Assembly (NCBI GenBank): GCA_003142355.1
Contig: PLMF01000302.1
Coordinates: 1 to 9,302, forward strand
Direction of reading: 5' to 3'
Length of the DNA stretch: 9,302 bases
Origin: Bryobacterales bacterium
Lineage (GTDB): Bacteria > Acidobacteriota > Terriglobia > Bryobacterales > Bryobacteraceae
Of this stretch, positions 1 through 6,646 are shown in pieces (within the stretch, counting starts at the first letter, position 1; each line of letters begins with the position of its first letter). The notes beneath the pieces are model-generated. The model made no database searches and had not been told where the DNA came from. It saw nothing but the letters and a program-made list of their open reading frames with translations. The position numbers and the translations under genes are program-made.

Positions 1-1
1 C

Positions 2-640
2 GCGCTCGCGATTCTGGCGTGGAATATCAACGCCATCGCGCGCCTTCCGGAAGAGACGCAGCAGGGCGTGACGTTCAAGATCATCTTCTTCCATGTTCCC
101 ATGTGGGCCGTCGCTATCACCGCGGCCTGCGCGGCGCTGCTCGCGAGCGTCTGCTTCCTCGTAACCAAGAACTTCAGGTTCGACGCCGCGGCGGTGGCTG
201 TTACCGAGGTGGGGCTGGCGTTCACGACGGTCGGCCTGGTCACCGGCTCGATTTGGGGCCGCGAGATCTGGGGCATCTGGTGGACCTGGGACGCGCGCCT
301 GACCTCGGCCCTGGTGTGCTGGCTGCTGTACGCGGGCTACCTGATGCTGCGCCAGGCCATCGAGGAACCGACGCAGCGCGCCACGTTTGCCGCCGTGTTT
401 TCCATTTTCGCTTTCCTCGACGTTCCGATCGTCACCTTTTCCATCAAGTGGTGGCGCACGCAGCACCCGCAGCCGGTCTTTTGGGCCGGCGGCAGCTTCC
501 CGCCGGACTGGACGACGCACTTCCTCTGGAACATGCTGGCCATGATGCTGCTCGCCATCGTGATGGTGGCCGTGCGCTTTCGGCAGGAAGAGGCGCAACG
601 GGAAATCGATTCGCTGCGCCGCACGGCGCATGCTTTGTGA
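2..640 (+). CDS. ccmC: Heme exporter subunit CcmC, 5' truncated
   Basis: This is an inner-membrane protein of the system I cytochrome c maturation pathway, which presents heme to CcmE at the periplasmic face. The frame is open from base 2, so the N-terminus lies outside the window; 212 codons are visible, and the family usually has about 240-250. The visible part has the end of TM1, a periplasmic loop, then about five more hydrophobic segments. A histidine in HVPMW (codon at 92) and a second in RTQHPQP (codon at 464) sit where the two axial heme ligands of CcmC are expected. Between them is the tryptophan-rich heme-handling motif WGIWWTWDARLT (about bases 270-305). A GTG at 68 is an internal valine, because family-like sequence (LPEETQQG) continues upstream of it. 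CcsA/CcmF share the same fold (Cytochrom_C_asm), but the size and the following ccmD-like gene favour CcmC. Confidence 0.9.
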   Translation, partial: ALAILAWNINAIARLPEETQQGVTFKIIFFHVPMWAVAITAACAALLASVCFLVTKNFRFDAAAVAVTEVGLAFTTVGLVTGSIWGREIWGIWWTWDARLTSALVCWLLYAGYLMLRQAIEEPTQRATFAAVFSIFAFLDVPIVTFSIKWWRTQHPQPVFWAGGSFPPDWTTHFLWNMLAMMLLAIVMVAVRFRQEEAQREIDSLRRTAHAL

Positions 641-645
641 CGGAG
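641..645 (+). promoter_or_regulatory. Shine-Dalgarno site for ccmD
   Basis: CGGAG lies 6 bases before the ATG at 652 and supports that start. The in-frame GTG at 637 overlaps the ccmC stop (GTGA) and would add five residues (MTESF), but it has no purine-rich site in front of it. Use of the GTG by translational coupling cannot be excluded. Confidence 0.55.
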
Positions 646-651
646 TCTTTC

Positions 652-849
652 ATGATCTTGCGAACACCCCTAGTCGCGCAGCTCGTATCCGACGCGGAGC
701 GCCTGCAGCACCAGTACGAGTTCCTGAGCTACGGCCTCACCGCGGCGTGGATCATCCTGGTGATCTACGTCCTCATCCTGGTGGCGCGCGAGCGCAAGCT
801 CAAGCGCGAGATTGCCAGCTTGCGGGCCATGCTGGAAGAGCGTCGTTAG
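652..849 (+). CDS. ccmD: CcmD-family small membrane protein
   Basis: A 65-residue protein with one hydrophobic helix (about residues 26-45, LSYGLTAAWIILVIYVLILV) followed by a strongly basic, helical tail (ARERKLKREIASLRAML). An aromatic FLSYG stretch just precedes the helix. This is the usual build of CcmD: one TM segment, then a charged cytoplasmic tail. CcmD assists the CcmABC transporter and release of heme-loaded CcmE. It starts 11 bases after the ccmC stop on the same strand, so the two are almost certainly cotranscribed. CcmD proteins are short and poorly conserved, so the assignment leans on build and position. No ccmE or ccmF follows; the cluster ends here, 4 bases from the convergent pyrD. 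Confidence 0.8.
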   Translation: MILRTPLVAQLVSDAERLQHQYEFLSYGLTAAWIILVIYVLILVARERKLKREIASLRAMLEERR

Positions 850-853
850 GCGG

Positions 854-1771
854 CTACATCTCGAGGCTTCCCACCAGGCGGGAGACGTGGGAAACGCCCT
901 CCCGCTTGAGGAAAGCCGCCAGTTCTCCGGCGATGCGCACCGGCGACCGCGGGTCCCAGAAGTTGGCTGTGCCCACCTGAACGGCGCTGGCCCCGGCGAT
1001 CAGGAACTCGGCGGCATCCACACCGGTCGCGATTCCGCCCAGGCCGATTACGGGAATCTTCACCGCCCGCGCCGCCTGGTAAACCAGCCGCAAAGCGATG
1101 GGCTTGATGGCGGGACCGGAGAGCCCCCCGAAACCGGCGCCGATGCGGGAACGGCGCGTGTGCGCGTCGATGGCCAGCGCGATGAAGGTGTTGACCAGAG
1201 AGAGGGCGTCGGCGCCGCTCGATTCCGCCGCGCACGCCAGGGGTTCGATGGCGCCCACGTTGGGTGAGAGCTTCACGATCACCGGCCGGCGGGCCACGCG
1301 CTTGACGGCCGTCACCACGCCGGCCAGCAGCGCGGGGTCGCTCGAGAAGTAGATGCCTCCGTGGCTGGTGTTGGGGCAGGATACGTTGAGCTCGTAGCCG
1401 GCCAGGCCCGGGTGGTCTTCCAGGACGCGCACCACTTCCGCATAGTCTTCGGTGCGGTAGCCGAAGACATTGGCGAAAACCGCGGTGCGAAGCCTGGCCA
1501 GCGCGGGCAGCTTCTCGCTGACGAAGGCCCGGACGCCGATGTTCTGAAGACCGATGGAGTTGATCATGCCGCCCGTGGTTTCGTAAACCCGCGGCGGCGG
1601 GTTGCCTTCCATCGGCTTGATCGAAAGCCCTTTCACCACCAAGCCGCCGAGCGCCTCGAGGTCCACCAGCTTCTCGAATTCGAGCCCGTAGCCAAACGTA
1701 CCCGAGGCCGCCAGGACTGGGTTGCGCAGCGGGATCCCGCACAGGGAGGTCGCCAGGGAGGGAATGGCCAT
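854..1771 (-). CDS. pyrD: Dihydroorotate dehydrogenase, class IB (catalytic subunit PyrD)
   Basis: This enzyme oxidises dihydroorotate to orotate in pyrimidine synthesis, with FMN bound in a cytoplasmic TIM barrel. The 305 residues match the class I length. Visible motifs in order are NPVLAASGTFGYG (17-29), KGLSIKPMEGNPPPR (47-61), the substrate-binding NSIGLQN (71-77), ELNVSCPNT (127-135), VKLSPN (166-171), and the phosphate-binding GLGGIATG (243-250) with AVQVGTANF. Cys132 in SCPNT is the catalytic base expected in class I; class II would have Ser. The ATG at 1771 was chosen because MAIPSLATSLCGIPLRNP matches family N-termini. The frame stays open further upstream (to 2098), but that part is antisense to the HTH gene. 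No clear Shine-Dalgarno precedes the start. Class IB enzymes normally work with the PyrK flavoprotein, whose gene is not next to this one. Confidence 0.93.
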   Translation of the reverse strand: MAIPSLATSLCGIPLRNPVLAASGTFGYGLEFEKLVDLEALGGLVVKGLSIKPMEGNPPPRVYETTGGMINSIGLQNIGVRAFVSEKLPALARLRTAVFANVFGYRTEDYAEVVRVLEDHPGLAGYELNVSCPNTSHGGIYFSSDPALLAGVVTAVKRVARRPVIVKLSPNVGAIEPLACAAESSGADALSLVNTFIALAIDAHTRRSRIGAGFGGLSGPAIKPIALRLVYQAARAVKIPVIGLGGIATGVDAAEFLIAGASAVQVGTANFWDPRSPVRIAGELAAFLKREGVSHVSRLVGSLEM

Positions 1772-1873
1772 GAGAAACGAGTGTATCAGAGGGGGGAGTG
1801 GTGTTATAGTGTTACCTTCGTTAGATCGCTCCCGGGTCCAGTACCCCCTGGGCTCAAACGGAAGGGCAGGTAG
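1772..1873. promoter_or_regulatory. Divergent intergenic region between pyrD and the HTH gene
   Basis: These 102 bases separate two divergent starts and must hold both promoters if each gene has its own. The stretch around 1795-1830 is less GC-rich than its flanks. TATAGT at 1805-1810 could be a plus-strand -10, but nothing close to TTGACA lies 16-18 bases before it, so no promoter is firmly placed. AAGGG at 1862-1866, 7 bases before the ATG at 1874, is a reasonable ribosome binding site for the HTH gene. Confidence 0.35.
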
Positions 1874-2194
1874 ATGACAGAAGAGAAAAGCGTGCTCGGC
1901 TTGGCCACGATTCGCCAGAACCGGGGCATCTCTCTCGAGCAGATTGCCGAAACGACGAAGATCGGCGTCCGCTCCCTCGATGCCATTGAGCGGGGGGACT
2001 TCCAAAAGCTGCCTGGCGGCATCTACAGCACCAGCTACATTCGCCAGTATGCGCGCGCCATCGACTACGATGAGATCGCCTTGCTGGAGTTCTACCATCG
2101 CGAGACGGGTGCGGGAACTTCATCCCGAACCGGCACCGACAGCCCGAGCGTGGTCCGCGGATTCCGTCCCGTGTCTACCATCGCGGAATCATAA
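1874..2194 (+). CDS. Short HTH protein with RodZ-like N-terminal domain
   Basis: A 106-residue protein. Residues about 8-75 look like the HTH_25 / RodZ-type Xre-like domain: LATIRQNRGISLEQIAETTKI (helices 1-2), GVRSLDAIERGDFQKLPGG (recognition helix and the typical DF..LPGG turn), then YSTSYIRQYARAIDYDEIALLEFY. In RodZ this fold binds MreB at the membrane; in stand-alone proteins it may bind DNA. Residues 78-106 are a Ser/Thr/Gly-rich, probably disordered tail. There is no membrane helix and no periplasmic DUF4115-like domain, so this is not full RodZ. The ATG at 1874 has AAGGG 7 bases upstream. The DUF5107-TPR gene begins 56 bases downstream on the same strand, so cotranscription is possible. 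The role could be transcriptional regulator or cytoskeletal adaptor; the sequence does not decide. Confidence 0.8.
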   Translation: MTEEKSVLGLATIRQNRGISLEQIAETTKIGVRSLDAIERGDFQKLPGGIYSTSYIRQYARAIDYDEIALLEFYHRETGAGTSSRTGTDSPSVVRGFRPVSTIAES

Positions 2195-2250
2195 CAGCCG
2201 GTGGTGCTGGAGTTAAGATCGACGTGCAGGCGCAGAAGCGAGTTGAACTG

Positions 2251-5200
2251 ATGCGTACTCGATCCTTATGTCTTGCGGCGGCGCTGGCGCTCTGCCTGAG
2301 CGCGGCAGGAGCCGACGTCCGCGTGTGGCAGGGCGTACTCTCCCTGCCCACTTACCAGGAGGGGCCGCCCGATCCCAATCCGCCTTTCGACCAGTTCGCC
2401 GGGACAAAGTTTAACTACCCCTATACGCTGCGCGAGAACATAACCGGCCGCCGTGTGGACACCGCCTGGCGCGCCGTCTACCTGGAAAACGAGTACTTGA
2501 AGTGCTCGGTGCTGCCCGACATCGGCGGCCACGTCTACACCTGCGTCGACAAGGTCAGCGGGGAGCCGATGTTCTACGCCAACCCGTCGATCAAGAAGGC
2601 GCAGATCGGTTACCGCGGCGCGTGGGCGGCATTCGGCATCGAGTTCAATTTTCCGGTGTCGCACAACTGGGTCTCGATGTCTCCCGTGGATTTCTCGTTT
2701 GCGAAAAACGGGGACGGCAGCGCGTCCGTGCTGGTGAGCAATATCGACCGCCCGTACGGGATGCAGTGGACGGTCGAGCTGCGCCTCGCGCCCGCCTCGA
2801 CGGTATTGGAACAGCGCGTCACCCTCTACAACCGCAGCGACGTGCGGCATCGATACTACTGGTGGACCAACGCCGGAGTGCGGGTGTGGGACGACTCGAA
2901 GATCTGGTATCCCATGCGCTGGAGCGCCAGCCACGGCTTCACCGATGTGGACACATGGCCGGCCAGCTCCGCCGGCCTCGACCAGAGCGTGATCCGCAAC
3001 CAGACGCGCGGTACGGTTTCCCGGTTTGTGCACGGCAGCCGCGAACCGTTCATGGGCATCTACCATCCCCGGACGCAGACCGGCGTGGCGCACTATGCCG
3101 GCTATGCCGATCTGCCCGCCAAGAAGATCTGGTCGTGGGGCGTCGATGCCGACGGTCTGGACTGGCGGCGCGCCCTCTCCGACGACAACAGCGCCTACGT
3201 CGAGGTTCAGGCGGGGCTGATGCGCAACCAGGAAACCTATGCGTTCCTGGAGCCGCGGCAAAGCATCCACTTCACCGAATACTGGATGCCAGTGCGCGCC
3301 ATCGGCGGCATCGCCCGCGCCAACCTCGCCGGAGTACTCCACCTGCATCGCGAGGGGGGAAGTCTGGTGGCCGGCTTCAACACGAACCGGGCCGTGGCGG
3401 GCGCCAAAGTGCGGATCCTGGAGGGCCGGCGCCTGCTGCGGGAAGACACCGTGGACCTTCGACCGGAGGCCGCCTGGGCCCTGGAAATAGCGGATGCGCC
3501 GCAGTCCCATCTCACGTTCGAATTGTGGGATGCCGGCGGACACGCGCTGATGCGGCAGACCGAGGGCGAGTACGACTGGACGCCGGAGGAAGAGATCCGA
3601 ACCGGCGCGCAGCCTCGGCCGCCGTCGGGGGGACCGCTCGATTCGGGCGCCGGTCTGGAACTGAACGGGAATCTGCCGGCGGCCTACGAAGTGTACGATC
3701 GCGCCCTGCGGCAGTCGCCGGACGATCAGGCGCTGCGCGTCGCCGCGGGACGGCTGGCAGCGTCGCTGCTGCGATATGAGGACGCGGTCCGCTGGCTGGA
3801 GCCGGCGCAAACGCGCGCCACCCAGGATGCGGAGATCGCCTATTACCTCGGGCTGGCGTACCAGGGGCTCGGGCGGATTCGGGATGCGCGCCTGCAATTC
3901 GAGGCTGCGCGGCGCATGCCGCGCTTCCGCGCCGCCGGGGACTTGAAGTTAGCCGAATTGCTGGCGCGCGAGGGCGACTGGGCGGGCGCCTCCACCTATC
4001 TGGACGAGGCGCTCTACACCGAACCGGACGACCAGCGCGCGCGGGAAGAGCGGATCGCCGTTCAACGCGCACCAGGCCGGACCCCGGAGATGGCAAGACC
4101 ACCGCTCAGCCTGTTTCTCTCCGAAGAGACCGGTTCGGATGCCGAGCGCGTGCTGGCCATCGCGGCGCAGTACATGCGGCTGGGGCTGTGGCGCGAGGCT
4201 TGGACCGTGCTCGCGCGGCAGTACCCGCCAGCGCCGCCGGAGCAGTCCGAACCTGGCGTGCCCTTGCCGCAGCAGCATCCCCTGGTTGCCTACTATCGCG
4301 CCTTCTGCCGGCAGAAGCTGGGAGAGCCTGCCGCGGCCGATTACGACCTGGCCGCGAAGTTGCCCGCGGCCTATGTGTTCCCACACGGCGCACAGACGCT
4401 GGAAGTGATCGAGACGGCGGTGCGCGAGAGGCCGCGCGACGCCACGGCCCATTTCCTGCTGGGTTCGCTGCGGATGGCCTCCGGGCTCATCGACGCCGCC
4501 ATCGATGAATGGCGGACCGCGCAGAAGCTCGACCCCGCCATTCCGGTGTTGCACGCCAACCTCGGCCGCGTCCTGCTGCGCATCAAGCACGACATTCCCG
4601 CCGCCGCGGAAGCGTTCCGCGCCGGCCTGGCTGCGGACCCGTCCAACACCGAAATCTACGCCGGGATCGCCTCCGCGCTGGGCATCCTGGGGCGGCCGGC
4701 GTCGGAAGCCGTGGCGGCACTCGAGCGCTATCCGGATCCGCCACGAATGCCCGCGGCGCTGGTTTACGATCAGGCACTCAGCTACGCCGAGGCCGGGCGT
4801 TTCGACGAAGCCAAGGCCATGTTCCAGGGCCGCTTCTTCCCGCGCGAGGAGGGTGGCACCAACGTCCGGCAGGTGTGGATCCGGGTGCGCGCACTCGAAG
4901 CCCGGTTCCACGCAACGGCGGGCCGCTGCGGCGCCGCACTCGCGATCGTGGATCATATCGGCGACGCGGCCGAGCCGCTCGTCTTCACGCGCGACGGGCT
5001 GGATCGCTTCACCCTGGCCGCGCCCAACCAGGCGGCTCTCGGAATGGCGGAGGTGCGCTGCGGGCGGGCTGACGCCGCGGACCGCCGGCTGCGAAGCCTG
5101 AGCGCCTCCGGCGAAGCGGGCAGCCTGGTCTTCGCCTACGAACTCGCCCGGCAGTTGCCGGGCTTCGATGCCGCGGCATGGACCGCGCAACTGCAGTCGG

Positions 5201-5391
5201 CGGGCCGCCGCTGGGGCGGGCGCGACACCGAATCGAGTTGGAACGCGGCCATCTCCGGCATACTGGAACTCGACTTGGGGCACACTGACGAAAGCCGGGC
5301 GCTAATCGAGTCCGCGCTGCTGTTGCCAGACCGAAACCTGGCTCACCATCTCGGCCGCGAAGCACTCCGCAGCATCGCCGGGAAGCGATGA
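2251..5391 (+). CDS. Exported DUF5107 and tetratricopeptide-repeat protein
   Basis: A 1046-residue protein. The N-terminus MRTRSLCLAAALALCLS then AAGA is a Sec signal peptide with a likely cleavage after residue 21 and no lipobox, so it should be periplasmic or secreted. Residues about 54-350 match the DUF5107 type: YLENEYLKCSVLPDIGGHVY, GEPMFYANP, RGAWAAFGIEFNFP, SPVDFSF, RYYWWTNAGVR. This resembles galactose-mutarotase-like beta-sandwiches that bind sugars. A beta-rich linker (about 355-440) follows, then helical TPR blocks from about 471-620, 632-705 and 729-820, with YYLGLAYQGLGR and AHFLLGSLRMASG as clear helix A motifs. The C-terminal helical part carries RFDEAKAMFQGRFFPREEGG, which resembles conserved tail segments in DUF5107-TPR proteins. 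The ATG at 2251 was preferred; a GTG at 2224 would add nine residues and has TGGAG 11 bases before it. Enzymatic activity is unproven; a role in glycan handling is inferred. Confidence 0.82.
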   Translation: MRTRSLCLAAALALCLSAAGADVRVWQGVLSLPTYQEGPPDPNPPFDQFAGTKFNYPYTLRENITGRRVDTAWRAVYLENEYLKCSVLPDIGGHVYTCVDKVSGEPMFYANPSIKKAQIGYRGAWAAFGIEFNFPVSHNWVSMSPVDFSFAKNGDGSASVLVSNIDRPYGMQWTVELRLAPASTVLEQRVTLYNRSDVRHRYYWWTNAGVRVWDDSKIWYPMRWSASHGFTDVDTWPASSAGLDQSVIRNQTRGTVSRFVHGSREPFMGIYHPRTQTGVAHYAGYADLPAKKIWSWGVDADGLDWRRALSDDNSAYVEVQAGLMRNQETYAFLEPRQSIHFTEYWMPVRAIGGIARANLAGVLHLHREGGSLVAGFNTNRAVAGAKVRILEGRRLLREDTVDLRPEAAWALEIADAPQSHLTFELWDAGGHALMRQTEGEYDWTPEEEIRTGAQPRPPSGGPLDSGAGLELNGNLPAAYEVYDRALRQSPDDQALRVAAGRLAASLLRYEDAVRWLEPAQTRATQDAEIAYYLGLAYQGLGRIRDARLQFEAARRMPRFRAAGDLKLAELLAREGDWAGASTYLDEALYTEPDDQRAREERIAVQRAPGRTPEMARPPLSLFLSEETGSDAERVLAIAAQYMRLGLWREAWTVLARQYPPAPPEQSEPGVPLPQQHPLVAYYRAFCRQKLGEPAAADYDLAAKLPAAYVFPHGAQTLEVIETAVRERPRDATAHFLLGSLRMASGLIDAAIDEWRTAQKLDPAIPVLHANLGRVLLRIKHDIPAAAEAFRAGLAADPSNTEIYAGIASALGILGRPASEAVAALERYPDPPRMPAALVYDQALSYAEAGRFDEAKAMFQGRFFPREEGGTNVRQVWIRVRALEARFHATAGRCGAALAIVDHIGDAAEPLVFTRDGLDRFTLAAPNQAALGMAEVRCGRADAADRRLRSLSASGEAGSLVFAYELARQLPGFDAAAWTAQLQSAGRRWGGRDTESSWNAAISGILELDLGHTDESRALIESALLLPDRNLAHHLGREALRSIAGKR

Positions 5392-5395
5392 GCAA

Positions 5396-5428
5396 ACGCA
5401 CCGCCGCTCTCCGCGCTGCCTGGTGCGT
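5396..5428. terminator. Inverted repeat between convergent genes, possible terminator
   Basis: ACGCACC (5396-5402) and GGTGCGT (5422-5428) form a perfect 7-base-pair GC-rich stem with a 19-base loop, inside the 48-base gap between two convergent genes. No T-run follows on either strand, so it would be a non-canonical or Rho-assisted terminator, or chance in GC-rich DNA. Confidence 0.3.
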
Positions 5429-5439
5429 GCCCGCCGCGG

Positions 5440-6492
5440 CTACAAAGTCAAGGTCACTTTACTAAGGGTGCGGGGGCGGTCGGGGTCGAGCCCTTTCTGG
5501 GCCGCGAGACAGGCGGCAAAGATCTGCGCCGGCACAGCGTACGGGATCGGGGTGAGCAACTCCGACACGCGCTGGGGCAGGCGGATGATCTTGGTGGCGC
5601 AGCCGGCAACTTCGCGATTGCCGGGGTCGGTGATGGCGATGATTTCGGCGCGGAGGTTTTTCAATTTGGTGAGGGTCTCTCCGATGGAGGGCCAGGTCCT
5701 GTCCGGCGGGGCGAAAGCGAAAACGGGAAAACTGGGTTCGACCAGCGCGATGGGGCCGTGGAGAAAATCGGCCGAAGAGAAACGCTCTGCCACCACGTAG
5801 CTCGTCTCCATCAACTTGAGGGCGAATTCGAACGCGTTGGCATAATTGAGGCCGCGCCCGACCACCACGGCGTGGCGCATGAAGCGGTAGCGGCTGCTGA
5901 GCGCGTCGATCTCCTCTTCGAGCGCGAGGGCCTGTTCCACCGCGCCGGGGACGCGTTCGAGGTCGGCGATGCGCACACGGCCGCCGAGTGCGTAAGCCAG
6001 CAGATACATGGTGAGCATCTGGCCGGTGTAGGTTTTGGTGGCGGCGACGCTCTTTTCGCGGCGTGCGTGCACGAGCAGGACATGCTCGGCGATGCCCACC
6101 AGCGTGCTTCTGGATTCGTTGGTGATGGCGAGCGTGAGGGCTCCCTGCTGGCGGGCGCGCTCCAAAACGAGATTGGTGTCGGTGGATTCGCCGGATTGCG
6201 AGAGGGCGACGACCAGCGCGTCGCGGTAATCCATGCGGGTCCGGTAAAGCGTGGTGATCGAGGGCGCCGCCAGCGAGACCGGTATGCCCGTGGTGATTTC
6301 GAGCAGGTAGCGGCCGAAGAGGGCGGCGTTATCGCTGGTGCCGCGCGCCACCAGGACCACGAGACGGGGACGCCGCTTTTCGAACAGGCGCCGGAGCCGT
6401 TGGACGCGACGCAGTTGGGAGGAGAGGGTGCGAGCCAGCGCTTCCGGCTGCTGCCGGATTTCTTCGAGCATGCGAGACATGGTTTTCATCAT
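5440..6492 (-). CDS. Double-SIS sugar-phosphate isomerase/deaminase (GlmS isomerase-like, NagB-II-like)
   Basis: A 350-residue cytoplasmic protein with two SIS domains (about 40-170 and 205-335), equal to the isomerase half of GlmS. Motifs seen: ARGTSDNAALFGRY (49-62), ALSQSGESTDT (96-106, phosphate loop), EKSVAATKTYTGQ (146-158), GRGLNYANAFEFALKLMET (212-230), FLHGPIAL (243-250) and the end PRTLSKVTLTL. Residues matching GlmS catalytic groups are kept: Glu229 (LMET), His245 (LHGP) and Lys345 (LSK, the fructose-6-phosphate Schiff-base lysine in GlmS). The N-terminal glutaminase domain is absent, so glutamine-dependent amination is not expected. Stand-alone forms include glucosamine-6-phosphate deaminase NagB-II and the AgaS and FrlB groups; NagB-II is my best guess. 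The start is uncertain among ATGs at 6492, 6489 and 6480, none with a clear Shine-Dalgarno. No amino-sugar genes are adjacent. Confidence 0.87.
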   Translation of the reverse strand: MMKTMSRMLEEIRQQPEALARTLSSQLRRVQRLRRLFEKRRPRLVVLVARGTSDNAALFGRYLLEITTGIPVSLAAPSITTLYRTRMDYRDALVVALSQSGESTDTNLVLERARQQGALTLAITNESRSTLVGIAEHVLLVHARREKSVAATKTYTGQMLTMYLLAYALGGRVRIADLERVPGAVEQALALEEEIDALSSRYRFMRHAVVVGRGLNYANAFEFALKLMETSYVVAERFSSADFLHGPIALVEPSFPVFAFAPPDRTWPSIGETLTKLKNLRAEIIAITDPGNREVAGCATKIIRLPQRVSELLTPIPYAVPAQIFAACLAAQKGLDPDRPRTLSKVTLTL

Positions 6493-6547
6493 AGCAGCAG
6501 TACATTGAAAAGACGGGACTTCCCGGTTTTGGATTTTTCGGGCAGGG

Positions 6548-6580
6548 CTCAGGGTCCCAGGCGGTGGTGCCGGACCTGAG
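6548..6580 (-). other. Hairpin in the leader of the SIS gene
   Basis: Read on the minus strand, CTCAGGTCC pairs with GGACCCTGAG: 9 base pairs with one bulged C and a 14-base loop. It lies 56 bases upstream of the ATG at 6492, so it would fall in the 5' untranslated leader if transcription starts near 6609. No T-run follows, so it does not look like an attenuator. It may be a structural leader element or chance. Confidence 0.35.
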
Positions 6581-6611
6581 GCAGAGAAAACCACTATTTC
6601 TTATAAGCGCC

Positions 6612-6645
6612 AAGGATTATATCTAAATAAGGATTATACTTAGAT
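6612..6645. repeat. 17-base tandem repeat in AT-rich intergenic island
   Basis: AAGGATTATA occurs at 6612-6621 and again at 6629-6638, exactly 17 bases apart; the rest of the two units (tctaaat and cttagat) is also similar. AAGGA recurs once more at 6646, in phase, followed by a diverged third unit in which ATAC and AGAT can be aligned with one inserted base. The block 6601-6660 is about 32% G+C (19 of 60, counted by hand), far below the neighbouring genes. Confidence 0.75.
6616..6638 (-). promoter_or_regulatory. Two candidate -10 boxes for the SIS gene
   Basis: On the minus strand the repeat units each contain a perfect TATAAT (6621-6616 and 6638-6633), 17 bases apart. The downstream copy would give a start near 6609 and a leader of about 117 bases to the SIS gene. 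No good -35 hexamer lies 16-18 bases upstream of either box, so this is a candidate only. On the plus strand TATACT (6635-6640) could equally serve the kinase gene. Confidence 0.35.
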
Positions 6646-6646
6646 A
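6620..6646. promoter_or_regulatory. Inverted repeat, possible operator
   Basis: TATCTAA (6620-6626) and TTAGATA (6640-6646) are perfect 7-base inverted arms with a 13-base spacer, about 20 bases between arm centres. That is roughly two helical turns and suits a dimeric DNA-binding protein. The site overlaps the tandem repeat and the candidate -10 boxes between two divergent genes. The regulator is unknown. Confidence 0.4.

Noticed and set aside
19..651. Long plus-strand frame running into ccmD from near the window start
   Set aside because: It overlaps ccmC in another frame and is Arg/Gly/His-rich; only the part from 652 looks like protein (CcmD).
637..651. GTG at 637 as the ccmD start, overlapping the ccmC stop
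   Set aside because: It lacks a Shine-Dalgarno, whereas the ATG at 652 has CGGAG at good spacing. It is kept only as an alternative.
1772..2098. Upstream extension of the pyrD frame by 109 codons
   Set aside because: It is antisense to the HTH gene and shows no dihydroorotate dehydrogenase sequence. The 305-residue form starting at 1771 already has a normal family N-terminus.
1874..2194. Frameshifted full-length RodZ
   Set aside because: No membrane helix or periplasmic domain is found in any frame after 2194 before the signal peptide of the next gene.
2266..5283. Long minus-strand open frames (2266-3897 and 3949-5283) opposite the DUF5107-TPR gene
   Set aside because: Both are Arg/Gly/Pro-rich translations of the opposite strand of GC-rich coding DNA, with no recognisable domain; the plus strand has clear signal peptide, DUF5107 and TPR sequence.
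6493..6594. Upstream extension of the SIS gene to an ATG at 6594
   Set aside because: The added 34 residues are Pro/Ala/Ser-rich and unlike SIS proteins, and the region contains a bulged hairpin better explained as an untranslated leader.
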